The notes beneath the pieces are model-generated. The model searched no databases and was not told where the DNA came from. It saw only the letters and a list, made by a program, of their open reading frames with translations. Below are positions 8,346 through 18,050 of a stretch of DNA of 64,000 bases, piece by piece (positions within the stretch are counted from its first letter, which is position 1; the number at the start of each line of letters is the position of its first letter). The stretch covers positions 2,982,001 through 3,046,000 of the forward strand of contig NZ_JALJXF010000001.1 of the NCBI RefSeq assembly GCF_024169925.1, read 5' to 3'. The translations under genes were made by a program, and so were the position numbers. The stretch is from Methylorubrum extorquens. Lineage in GTDB: Bacteria > Pseudomonadota > Alphaproteobacteria > Rhizobiales > Beijerinckiaceae.

Positions 8346-8759
8346 GTGACCGAGCCCGATCTCGATGCCCTGTTCGCGGCCGCCGCTTCCGTGCGCGGAC
8401 AGGCGCACGCGCCCTATTCGGGCTTTGCCGTCGGCGCCGCGCTGGTGGACGACACCGGCCTCATCCATGCCGGCTGCAATGTCGAGAATGCCGCCTACCC
8501 GGTCGGCACCTGCGCCGAGGCCGGCGCCATCGCCGCGATGATCGCGGCCGGCGGCCGGCAGATCCGGGCGATTCTCGTCCTGGCCGACAGTCCCGCCCCG
8601 GTGACGCCCTGCGGCGCCTGCCGCCAGCGCATCCGGGAGTTCGCGCGGCCTGACACGCCGATCCTCTCAGCCGGTCCCGACGGCGTGCGGGCGCGCTACA
8701 CGCTGGAACACTTGCTGCCCGCCTCCTTCGGCCCGGAGCATTTCGTCCATGGCGCCTGA
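8346..8759 (+). CDS. cdd: Cytidine deaminase
   Basis: A 137-residue zinc enzyme that deaminates cytidine and deoxycytidine to uridine and deoxyuridine. The zinc site is C56 with catalytic E58 (GTCAEAGAI) and C89/C92 (PCGACRQ). NVENAAYP carries the nucleoside-binding residues. The start is a GTG giving MTEPDLDALF, placed at the family's usual N-terminus. Its last 11 bases overlap the next gene. It opens a four-gene nucleoside salvage operon. Confidence 0.95.
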   Translation: MTEPDLDALFAAAASVRGQAHAPYSGFAVGAALVDDTGLIHAGCNVENAAYPVGTCAEAGAIAAMIAAGGRQIRAILVLADSPAPVTPCGACRQRIREFARPDTPILSAGPDGVRARYTLEHLLPASFGPEHFVHGA

Positions 8760-9561
8760 CGAGGCGGCGACCGCCTATCTGCGGGCGGAAGGCTTTGCCG
8801 GCCCCTACGACTTGGCGATCGTCACGGGGACGGGACTCGGCGCCCTGGTCGAGGCGATCGAGGATCGCTGCAGCCTCGCCTACGCGACCATCCCAGGCTT
8901 TCCCGCCCCCGGCGTCAGCGGCCATGGCGGGCGGCTGCATCGCGGGCGTCTCGCGGGGCGGCCGGTGCTCGTATTCGAGGGGCGGACCCACGCCTACGAG
9001 ACCGGCGATGCCGCTGCCATGAGGGTGCCGCTGGCCGCCGCGCGGGCGCTCGGCGCGGCGCGGCTGCTGCTCACCAACGCGGCCGGTTCGCTTCGCCCAG
9101 AAATCGGCCCCGGCCGCCTCGTGATGCTGGCCGACCACATCAACCTGTCCGGCCTCAACCCGCTGATCGGGGAGCCGAGCGACGCCCGCTTCGTGCCGAT
9201 GACGGAGGCCTACGATCCGGACTTGCGTGCTCTCTTGAGTGCGGCGGCCGAGGAGATCGGCCTGCCGCTAGCTGCCGGCGTCTATGCATGGTTCTCCGGG
9301 CCGAGTTTCGAGACGCCGGCCGAGGTGCGCATGGCCGGGATTCTCGGCGCCGACCTCGTCGGCATGTCCACCGTGCCGGAGACGATCCTCGCCCGTTTCC
9401 TCGGGATGCCCGTGGCGGCGATCTCCGTGGTGACCAACCTCGCGGCGGGGATCGCGGGCGGCGACCCGCACCATGCCGAGACAAAGGCGGTGGCTGCCCG
9501 CGCCGGGGCGGATCTCGCTCGGCTCGCCACCGGCTTCGTCGGCCGACTGCCCGAAGCGTAA
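8749..9561 (+). CDS. Purine nucleoside phosphorylase
   Basis: A 270-residue enzyme of the trimeric PNP/MTAP family that splits purine (deoxy)nucleosides with phosphate. Landmarks are VTGTGLGALV near residue 25 (phosphate loop), FEGRTHAYE (family FxGRxHxYEG), LLTNAAGSL, LSGLNPLIG, WFSGPSFETPAE and the base-site region GADLVGMSTVPE. The overlap with cdd and the following deoC and deoA place it in pentose-recovering nucleoside salvage. Whether inosine, guanosine or xanthosine is preferred cannot be told. Confidence 0.95.
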   Translation: MAPDEAATAYLRAEGFAGPYDLAIVTGTGLGALVEAIEDRCSLAYATIPGFPAPGVSGHGGRLHRGRLAGRPVLVFEGRTHAYETGDAAAMRVPLAAARALGAARLLLTNAAGSLRPEIGPGRLVMLADHINLSGLNPLIGEPSDARFVPMTEAYDPDLRALLSAAAEEIGLPLAAGVYAWFSGPSFETPAEVRMAGILGADLVGMSTVPETILARFLGMPVAAISVVTNLAAGIAGGDPHHAETKAVAARAGADLARLATGFVGRLPEA

Positions 9562-9570
9562 GGAACGCCG

Positions 9571-10329
9571 ATGACCGCTTCAGCCCCCCTTCCCCCGCAG
9601 GATGCGGCGCGCGTGGCGCGACGCGCCCTGCCGCTGCTCGATCTCACGGATCTCAGCGACGCCTGCACCGCCGCTTCCATCGAAGACCTGTGCGGTAGAG
9701 CCCGCTCCAGCGGAGTCGCGGCCGTCTGTGTCTGGCCGCGATTTGTTGCCGATTCGGTCCGTGCGCTTCGGGCAAGCGGCGTGCGGGTCGCCACCGTCGT
9801 CAACTTCCCGGAGGGCGGCGAGGCGGTGGCGCGCACGGTGGCGGAGACCCAGGCCACGCTCGCGGACGGCGCCGACGAGATCGACCTCGTCCTGCCCTAT
9901 CGCGCGTTGATGCGCGGCGACGTGGAAAGCGCCCGCGCCATGGTGGAGGCCGTACGTGCGGCTTGCGCGGGCCGGCTCCTCAAGGTGATCCTGGAGACCG
10001 GCGAACTCGAAGACCCGGACCTGATCGCGCAGGCGAGCCGCCTGTCGCTTGAGGCCGGGGCTGATTTCATCAAGACCTCCACCGGCAAGACGGCTGTTTC
10101 GGCAACGCTGCCGGCGGCCGAGATCATGCTGGGCACGATCCGCGCGCGCAGCGGCCGAGCGGTGGGGCTCAAGGTCTCGGGCGGTCTGCGCCGGGTCGAG
10201 GACGCCGCCGCGTATCTCGCGCTCGCCGACGGGATCATGGGGCCGGATTGGGTGAGCCCGACGACTTTCCGCATCGGTGCCAGCGCGCTCCACGCCGAAC
10301 TCGTTCGCGCCGGGGAGGATGCGCGATGA
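9571..10329 (+). CDS. deoC: Deoxyribose-phosphate aldolase
   Basis: A 252-residue class I aldolase converting 2-deoxyribose 5-phosphate to acetaldehyde and glyceraldehyde 3-phosphate. The Schiff-base lysine is K168 (DFIKTSTGK). The proton-relay Asp lies in [10 protein letters not shown] (about 102-110), and K201 lies in [10 protein letters not shown]. It starts 9 bases after the phosphorylase and overlaps deoA by an ATGA. Its substrate is produced from the phosphorylase products after phosphopentomutase, for which no gene is seen in the window. Confidence 0.96.
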   Translation: MTASAPLPPQDAARVARRALPLLDLTDLSDACTAASIEDLCGRARSSGVAAVCVWPRFVADSVRALRASGVRVATVVNFPEGGEAVARTVAETQATLADGADEIDLVLPYRALMRGDVESARAMVEAVRAACAGRLLKVILETGELEDPDLIAQASRLSLEAGADFIKTSTGKTAVSATLPAAEIMLGTIRARSGRAVGLKVSGGLRRVEDAAAYLALADGIMGPDWVSPTTFRIGASALHAELVRAGEDAR

Positions 10330-11636
10330 GGCTGCCCCAGGAGATCATCCGCGACAAGCGCGACGGACGCGTCCTGTCCGAGGCCGACATCGCCGGCTTC
10401 GTCGAGGGGCTGACGCGGGATGAGGTCACCGAGGGGCAGGCCGCGGCGTTTGCCATGGCGGTGTTCTTTCGCGGCCTCCCGCTCGACGAGCGCGTGGCGC
10501 TGACCCGCGCCATGACACATTCGGGCACGGTGCTCGCATGGGATCTGCCCGGCCCCGTCCTCGACAAGCACTCCACCGGCGGCGTTGGCGACACCGTGAG
10601 CCTGCCGCTTGCCGCGATGGTGGCCGCCTGCGGCGGCTACGTGCCGATGATCTCCGGGCGCGGCCTCGGACATACCGGCGGCACGCTGGACAAGCTTGCG
10701 AGCATTCCCGGCTACGATGTGGCGCCGGGCCTCGACCGCTTCCGCAAGGTCACGGCGGAAGTCGGCTGCGCCATCATCGGCCAGACCGCTGACCTCGCGC
10801 CGGCCGACCGGCGCCTGTACGCGATCCGCGACGTGACCGGGACGGTGGAATCGCTCGATCTCATCACCGCATCGATCCTGTCCAAGAAGCTCGCGGCGGG
10901 GCTCCAGGGCCTCGTCATGGATGTGAAGACCGGCTCCGGTGCCTTCATGGCGAGCCGCGCCGATGCGCAAGCGCTCGCCGAGAGCATCGTGACGGTCGCC
11001 AATGCGGCGGGCCTACGCACGCGCGCGCTCATCACCGACATGGATGCCCCGCTGGCTTCCTGCGCCGGCAACGCGGTCGAGGTGGCCTATGCCGTCGACT
11101 ACCTCACCGGCCGCGCCCGCGAACCGCGCTTCCACGCCGTCACACTGGCGCTGGCGGCCGAGATGGTGGTGATCGGGGGGCTGGCTGCAAACGTCGCGGA
11201 GGCGGAGGGGCAACTGACGGCGGCGCTCGAATCGGGCCGCGGCTGCGAGGTCTTCGCGCGGATGGTGACGGCGCTCGGCGGCCCCAGCGATTTCGTCGAG
11301 GCGGCGGACCGGCACTTGCCGCGGGCGCCGGTCGTGCGGCCGGTGCTGGCGCAGGAAGCGGGCGTGGTGGAATCAGTGGAGACCCGCGCCGTCGGCCTCG
11401 CGGTGATCGCCCTCGGCGGCGGGCGTACCCGGCCGCAGGATGCGATCGATCCAAGGGTCGGCTTCACCGGTCTCGCGCGGCCGGGGGATCGGGTGTCCCC
11501 GAACGATCCGATCGGCATCGTCCACGCCGCGGACGATGCCGCCGCCGAGCGGGCGGCGGTATCGCTGCGGGCGGCCTACCGGCTCGGCGCAACCCCGCGG
11601 GAGCCGCGCGAGACCGTACTGGAGCGGCTGGGCTGA
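10326..11636 (+). CDS. deoA: Thymidine phosphorylase
   Basis: A 436-residue enzyme of the nucleoside phosphorylase type II family that splits thymidine and deoxyuridine with phosphate. [16 protein letters not shown] is the glycine-rich phosphate loop. [18 protein letters not shown] is the family signature, but its last conserved Glu is Ala here (E. coli DeoA reads DKLEAI). KTGSGAFM and [12 protein letters not shown] follow as usual. It overlaps deoC by four bases and closes the operon. Some bacteria use this family as pyrimidine-nucleoside phosphorylase, so uridine activity is possible. Confidence 0.94.
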   Translation: MRLPQEIIRDKRDGRVLSEADIAGFVEGLTRDEVTEGQAAAFAMAVFFRGLPLDERVALTRAMTHSGTVLAWDLPGPVLDKHSTGGVGDTVSLPLAAMVAACGGYVPMISGRGLGHTGGTLDKLASIPGYDVAPGLDRFRKVTAEVGCAIIGQTADLAPADRRLYAIRDVTGTVESLDLITASILSKKLAAGLQGLVMDVKTGSGAFMASRADAQALAESIVTVANAAGLRTRALITDMDAPLASCAGNAVEVAYAVDYLTGRAREPRFHAVTLALAAEMVVIGGLAANVAEAEGQLTAALESGRGCEVFARMVTALGGPSDFVEAADRHLPRAPVVRPVLAQEAGVVESVETRAVGLAVIALGGGRTRPQDAIDPRVGFTGLARPGDRVSPNDPIGIVHAADDAAAERAAVSLRAAYRLGATPREPRETVLERLG

Positions 11637-11658
11637 ACGGCTTCGCCCGCCTCACGCC

Positions 11659-11985
11659 CTACCAGTGGTGGCGGTGGCCCCAATGCCGACGGTGATGGCC
11701 CCAGTGGCCGTGATGGTGATGGCGGTGGCCCCAGTGCCGGCGGTGATGCCCCCAGTGGCCGTGGTGATGGTGGCGGTGGCCCCAATGGCGGGGATGGTGA
11801 CGGTGGCCGAAATGGTGGTGCTGCCACTGCACCGTCTCGACCGTCGCCGCCGAGGCGAGAGCCGCTTCCGGAGCCGGCGCGAGCGGGGCGGCGTTGGCGG
11901 TGCTGCCGCCGAACAGGCCACCGGCCATCAGGGCGAGTGCGGCGAAGGCGAAGCGGGTTCGACGCGCCGAGGATGTATCCGACAT
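11659..11985 (-). CDS. Secreted histidine-rich repeat protein
   Basis: A 108-residue protein. Residues 1-35 look like a signal peptide (basic start, then AFAALALMAGGLF, ending near TANA/A). After a short Ala-rich stretch the last 50 residues are almost entirely His, Gly, Arg and Trp. They repeat GHRHHHHGHWGHHRRHW about two and a half times. Roughly half the tail residues are histidine, which suggests Cu, Zn or Ni binding in the periplasm or outside the cell; that is inference. The start MSDTSSARR is preferred over an upstream in-frame ATG at 12003. It ends 22 bases from the convergent deoA stop. Confidence 0.75.
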   Translation of the reverse strand: MSDTSSARRTRFAFAALALMAGGLFGGSTANAAPLAPAPEAALASAATVETVQWQHHHFGHRHHPRHWGHRHHHHGHWGHHRRHWGHRHHHHGHWGHHRRHWGHRHHW

Positions 11986-12203
11986 CGTGTGATCTCCGTT
12001 CATCGGGCCGTCCCAACGGCCTTGACGACGAAGCTATGAGCCGGCGGATGAACGGGTACTGAGCAATATTTCAACAATGCGAAACATGCCCCGACCCGAT
12101 TGCGGAGAACGATCTGAAACCGGGATTCAGCACGACGATTTCCATTGAGCGCGCCCGCCGGTGGCTTTTCGCGAGCCGGCTTGGTCCAGCGGCGCCTTGA
12201 AAC

Positions 12204-12884
12204 TCAGCGTTCGCCGGCCTTCGGCTCGGGACGCCGATAGACCCAGACGCGGGCCGGGGGCAGGTTGAGCCAGACGCGGTTGGAGCGGCTCGCGGTGTAG
12301 CTGCCCGCCTCGCATTTCGCCGGAATCGGCGGCACCACGGCGTAGGTGAACTGCACGAAGGGCGCGCCCGGATGCATCAGGTCGTGGGCGCCTTGCAGCA
12401 GTTCGAAGCGCTGCTCCAGCGGCTTGGTGAACAGGGGCAGGCTGGAAATCGTGGCAGCGCAGGGGCTGCCGAGCCGGTCGCGCAGCGTCTCGCGAATCCG
12501 GTAGGCATCGCCGCAGATCACGGTGACGCCGGGGAAGCGGCGGCGCAGCAGCGTGCAGAAATCGGGATTGAACTCGACGAGGACGAGTCGGTCCTGATCG
12601 AAGCCGCGGCGGATCAGGGCCTCGGTCACGGGGCCGGTGCCCGGTCCGAGTTCGATCACAGGTCCGTTGACGTTCGGATCGGCATAGGCGGCCATGGTGC
12701 GCGCCAGCATCCGGCCTGAGGGTGTCACCGCGCCCGTGACGAGCGGGCGTTCGAACCAGGAGCGCAGAAAGCGCGCCTCGTCCTCCAACGGATCCTTGCG
12801 CTCACGGACGGTGCGTGCGGCGGAGACGGCTCGGGCACTGGAACGGCGAAGCGGCGGCACGTCCGAAGGTCCTCGGCTCATCAT
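12204..12884 (-). CDS. SAM-dependent methyltransferase, PmtA-like (phosphatidylethanolamine N-methyltransferase)
   Basis: A 226-residue class I methyltransferase. The SAM-binding motif I is VIELGPGTGPVTEAL near residue 75, followed by LVLVEFNPDF (acidic loop) and VICGDAYRI. ISSLPLF and FVQFTYA correspond to the catalytic and C-terminal regions of the rhizobial PmtA family, which makes phosphatidylcholine from phosphatidylethanolamine. An N-terminal basic segment of about 30 residues precedes the domain and may contact the membrane. It stands alone, codirectional with dnaJ. An rRNA adenine dimethylase-like role is the alternative but fits less well. Confidence 0.78.
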   Translation of the reverse strand: MMSRGPSDVPPLRRSSARAVSAARTVRERKDPLEDEARFLRSWFERPLVTGAVTPSGRMLARTMAAYADPNVNGPVIELGPGTGPVTEALIRRGFDQDRLVLVEFNPDFCTLLRRRFPGVTVICGDAYRIRETLRDRLGSPCAATISSLPLFTKPLEQRFELLQGAHDLMHPGAPFVQFTYAVVPPIPAKCEAGSYTASRSNRVWLNLPPARVWVYRRPEPKAGER

Positions 12885-13018
12885 GGATCGAACAGGCTAG
12901 ACGACGAAAACCCGTAGGCAGTCAAGCTTCGCCTTACGACGCTGGACACAGGACCGCAGCGGTAAGCCGCGGTCATAACCGGTGGAACAGGGGGTTTGAT
13001 CCGGTGCGGCGCGGGCGA

Positions 13019-14176
13019 TCACGCCCGCGTCGAGCCGCTCACGAAGAAGTCACGCACTTTCGAGAAAAACCCGGCGCTTTCCGGGTGGTTCTCGTCCGAG
13101 GCGCTCTGGTCGAACTCCTGCAACAGCTCGCGCTGGCGCTTGGTGAGATTCTGCGGCGTCTCCACCGAGACCTGGATATAGAGGTCGCCGACCTCCCGCG
13201 AGCGCAGCACCGGCATGCCCTTGCTCTTGATGCGGAACTGCTTGCCCGTCTGGGTGCCGGCGGGGATGCGAACCTGGGTCTGCGAACCGTCGATCACCGG
13301 CACGGTGATTTCGCCGGACAGCGCCGCCGTCACCATCGAGATCGGCACGCGGCAGAACAGGTCGGCCCCGTCGCGCTGGAAGAACGGGTGCGGCTTGATC
13401 GAGAGGAAGACGTAGAGATCGCCCGAGGGCCCGCCGCGCATGCCGCTCTCGCCTTCGCCCGCGAGACGGATGCGCAGGCCGTCATCGACACCCGCCGGGA
13501 CGTTGATCGACAGCGTGCGCTCGCGGTTGACCCGGCCCGCACCGGAGCAGGCCGTGCAGGGATCGTCCACGACTTCGCCGCGGCCGTGACAGTTCGGGCA
13601 GGTCCGCTCGATGGCGAAGAAGCCTTGTGCCGCCCGCACCCGGCCGTAGCCGCCGCAGGTCGAGCAGGTGCGCGGCTTCGAGCCGGCCTTGGCGCCCGTG
13701 CCCGAGCAGACTTCGCAGGCGATCGAGGTCGGGATGCGGATGGTTTCGGTCTTGCCCGCGAACGCCTCTTCGAGGCTGATTTCGAGGTTGTAGCGCAGGT
13801 CTGAACCGCGCTCGCGGCCCGGCGCACCACCGCGCCCGCGTCCCGCCGCACCGCCGGGTGCGGCGCGCCCGTCCCCGAAGAAGTTCTCGAAGATGTCTGA
13901 CATGAAGTCGCCGAACTCGTTTCCGAATCCGGGGCCGCCCGCGCCGCCCTGGCTGAAGGCGGCGTGACCGAACCGGTCGTAGGCCGCGCGCTTCTGGCCG
14001 TCGGAGAGGCACTGATAGGCCTCGTTGACTTCCTTGAACTTGATCTCGGCTTCCTTGTCGCCGGGATTGCGGTCCGGGTGATGGACCATGGCGAGCTTGC
14101 GGAAGGCGACCTTCAGCTCACTCTCCGTCACGGTCTTCGTGACACCCAAGACCTCGTAATAGTCCCGCTTCGACAT
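13019..14176 (-). CDS. dnaJ: Chaperone protein DnaJ
   Basis: A 385-residue type I J-protein and co-chaperone of DnaK. The J domain (1-70) has the HPD motif in [12 protein letters not shown] Gly/Phe-rich region with [13 protein letters not shown] follows. Then come four zinc-binding CxxCxGxG repeats ([32 protein letters not shown]) and the C-terminal substrate-binding domains. An in-frame upstream extension to 14230 is possible, but [11 protein letters not shown] is the invariant family start. It lies 249 bases downstream of dnaK with a hairpin between them. Confidence 0.97.
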   Translation of the reverse strand: MSKRDYYEVLGVTKTVTESELKVAFRKLAMVHHPDRNPGDKEAEIKFKEVNEAYQCLSDGQKRAAYDRFGHAAFSQGGAGGPGFGNEFGDFMSDIFENFFGDGRAAPGGAAGRGRGGAPGRERGSDLRYNLEISLEEAFAGKTETIRIPTSIACEVCSGTGAKAGSKPRTCSTCGGYGRVRAAQGFFAIERTCPNCHGRGEVVDDPCTACSGAGRVNRERTLSINVPAGVDDGLRIRLAGEGESGMRGGPSGDLYVFLSIKPHPFFQRDGADLFCRVPISMVTAALSGEITVPVIDGSQTQVRIPAGTQTGKQFRIKSKGMPVLRSREVGDLYIQVSVETPQNLTKRQRELLQEFDQSASDENHPESAGFFSKVRDFFVSGSTRA

Positions 14177-14382
14177 TCCCGGCCCCTGGAGCCTCTCGTT
14201 CGCGTCGGCTGCCGACTCGCTGACCAGCATTCCTGCCGGATTTCGGCGCCGCTGCGATCCGCCTCCCGACTCGAACGGGATTGGCCGGATCGACCTTCGC
14301 TTCTATCGGAGCCCGGCATGGTTGATCCCCGAGCCTTGCCCGAGGATCAAGCCGTCCGTGCCGATGACGATGAAATATTGTC

Positions 14383-14408
14383 GGGAGCGGCGCTGGCGCA
14401 CCGCTCCC
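14383..14408 (-). terminator. Hairpin between dnaK and dnaJ
   Basis: The stem GGGAGCGG/CCGCTCCC has a 10-base loop, 18 bases past the dnaK stop. On the minus strand ACAATATTT follows. It may terminate part of dnaK transcription or protect the dnaK 3' end, so that dnaK exceeds dnaJ in amount. Confidence 0.55.
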
Positions 14409-14425
14409 GGACCGTCCTTGCGGAC

Positions 14426-16345
<1,920 letters not shown>

Positions 16346-16726
16346 GGTGGGATCCCTCTGTTGGATTTTTCAAGCAGACCGCCGAGCCCCGAAGCAGCTC
16401 GACCCATGGCGGTTGAAAACATCTGGTTTGAGAACGGGATGGTCCGAAGCGCAACGCCCTGGCGGGCTGTGCTTCGAAAGGCCTCGTCCCGTGTCCCGCC
16501 GCATATAAGAAGACGGCTACGCCGCCGCAAGAACGCGCCTGACGGTTGAGCGGCGGGCGTCATCCTCCGCCGCGCCGAGGCTGTTTTTCGAGGTACGGCG
16601 CCGAGAGGAAGGCTTGTTTGTTGCCAGGCTGCCACGTCCACGCCACGGGTGACGTGCTAGGACACCGGCCTATGGCTCATGCATACCGCCCGTGAAGTGG
16701 CGTCAAACCGGGAGGCCGACCGCCTG
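16346..16726. other. Divergent intergenic region, dnaK / secreted protein
   Basis: These 381 bases hold the dnaK leader (16346 to about 16493) and the RpoH promoter, followed by the upstream region of the plus-strand secreted protein. I see no further gene or strong motif. Confidence 0.5.
16500..16531 (-). promoter_or_regulatory. RpoH (sigma-32) heat-shock promoter of dnaK
   Basis: On the minus strand the sequence is CTTG (16531-16528), 18 bases, then CTTATATGCG (16509-16500). This fits the alphaproteobacterial RpoH consensus CTTG-N17/18-CYTATNTNNG at every specified base. The start of transcription would fall near 16493, leaving a leader of about 150 bases before dnaK. No CIRCE inverted repeat is seen, so HrcA control is unlikely here. 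Confidence 0.8.
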
Positions 16727-17755
16727 ATGTTCGTGCCCGTGTCCGAGAGGGTTTTCGCGAAGAAGTCTCGTCCGATCCGCGTTACGACGGGGGCGTTGCT
16801 CGTGTTCGCCGGCTTGGCCGTGGCCCCGGCCACCCCGGCTCAGGCGCAGAACTTCTTCGAGGAGCTGTTCGGCATCGGGCGGGCGGCCCGTCCTCCGCAG
16901 CCGCCGCGCAACGTGCCCGTCCAGCCGCCGCCGCAACCGATGGATCCGGGCACCCCGGCGCCGGGCGAAGGCGCCGAGACGCGGCCGAGCGCGCCGGCCC
17001 AGCCCCGCCAGCCCGTGGTGCTGCGGGTGCCGGCCGAGGACAACGTCGCGGGTCAGGACCTGCTTCTGAACGGGCTGAACGGATCGCTGAAGATCGAGCG
17101 GAGCGGCTCGGCCTACACCGCTCAAATGACGCTGCCGGGCACCAAGATCTCGCAGCCGACCGAGAACTGCACGGTGAAGCTCGATGGCGGCAAGCCGATG
17201 CCGTTGAGCGCCGAGGGCCGCGCGCAGGGCGTCTCACGCTTCTCGACGGCGAGCGCCGAATGCCCGCTGCGCTTCGAGATCCTCGACGGCAGCGTGCTCG
17301 CCACGCCGCTCGGCTCGGGATCGGCCTGCACCTTCACGGCGGCGGATTGCGAGACCACGCCGTCGGGCCTGTGGGGACCGAACGCCGCCGCGCTGCTTCC
17401 GCAGGCGGGCGAATTCGACACTGCCCGCGGCGTCGCCGACAAGGCGGTGCGGGACAATTACAAGATCATGACCCAGCGGGCGCGGGGCGGCGACGTGCGC
17501 CCGATCGTGCAGGAGCAGGCGGCCTTTTCCTCCGACCGCGAGCAGGCTTGCCGGACCTATGCCCGCGAGGGCGCGCATGGCTACTGCCACCTGCGCTTCA
17601 CCGAGGCGCGGGCGATCGCGCTCGCGACGCGGCTCGGCGCCAACACCGCGACGCCGACGGCGGCGAACGCTCCGGCGCGTCCCCGCCGCAGCCGAGTGCC
17701 GGTGGAGGGGATGAACCCCGACGCTCAGGCGGCGGAGCCGTTCGCCGACCAGTAG
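16727..17755 (+). CDS. Conserved secreted protein of unknown function
   Basis: A 342-residue protein with a signal peptide of about 41 residues (basic start, then VTTGALLVFAGLAVAPA and a QAQ/N cleavage site). A Pro-rich spacer spans about 45-110. A globular part of about 200 residues follows with six or more cysteines in pairs (ENCTVKL, ASAECPLRF, GSACTFTAADCE, EQACRTYAREGAHGYC), suggesting disulfides in the periplasm. The ATG at 16727 has GGAGG eleven bases upstream and is preferred to the ATG at 16679. No named family is recognised. It is a single gene followed by hairpins. Confidence 0.8.
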   Translation: MFVPVSERVFAKKSRPIRVTTGALLVFAGLAVAPATPAQAQNFFEELFGIGRAARPPQPPRNVPVQPPPQPMDPGTPAPGEGAETRPSAPAQPRQPVVLRVPAEDNVAGQDLLLNGLNGSLKIERSGSAYTAQMTLPGTKISQPTENCTVKLDGGKPMPLSAEGRAQGVSRFSTASAECPLRFEILDGSVLATPLGSGSACTFTAADCETTPSGLWGPNAAALLPQAGEFDTARGVADKAVRDNYKIMTQRARGGDVRPIVQEQAAFSSDREQACRTYAREGAHGYCHLRFTEARAIALATRLGANTATPTAANAPARPRRSRVPVEGMNPDAQAAEPFADQ

Positions 17756-17784
17756 CCGCGTGGCGCCTCGCCAGGGCCAACGCT

Positions 17785-17806
17785 CGAAGCCGCTTTAGCG
17801 GCTTCG
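17785..17806 (+). terminator. Hairpin after the secreted-protein gene
   Basis: The stem CGAAGCCGC/GCGGCTTCG with loop TTTA lies 30 bases past the stop. There is no T-tract, so it may be a processing or repeat hairpin and not a true terminator. Confidence 0.4.
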
Positions 17807-17833
17807 CAGCGCGAAGAGCGCCGCGCGGAGCGG

Positions 17834-17861
17834 GCTTTTCAGAACTTCAGTCCTGAAAAGC
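17834..17861. repeat. Inverted repeat GCTTTTCAG/CTGAAAAGC
   Basis: A 9-bp perfect stem with a 10-base loop in the gene-free stretch 17756-18050 upstream of the molybdoenzyme gene. It is the second of three hairpins there and may belong to a dispersed intergenic element. Confidence 0.5.
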
Positions 17862-17925
17862 ATTGAGCGAAGCGGAAGCCTGAGCCCGCGGAGGCGGGCG
17901 CCGGCGATTGAGGCCAGCTAAGGAT

Positions 17926-17955
17926 CAGGGTGATCGCCTTCGAGCGATCGCCCTG
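17926..17955. repeat. Inverted repeat CAGGGTGATCGC/GCGATCGCCCTG
   Basis: A 12-bp stem with one G-T mismatch and loop CTTCGA, 96 bases before the molybdoenzyme start. It is the third hairpin of the 17756-18050 cluster. No gene is visible in that stretch. Confidence 0.55.
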
Positions 17956-18050
17956 AGTGCCTCGCAGAGCGCCGCAGGCATCGTCGCACGGGCGGAACTC
18001 TGCGTTTCGCCTGAAGGTTGGCCGGAGGTCCACGCGCAGCGAGACCGGCC

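Noticed and set aside
11660..11830. Tandem repeat that could be a minisatellite or CRISPR
   Set aside because: It is the coding sequence of the histidine-rich protein tail and stays in frame.
16346..16500. CIRCE element (HrcA operator) in the dnaK leader
   Set aside because: No TTAGCACTC...GAGTGCTAA inverted repeat is present; the RpoH promoter explains control.
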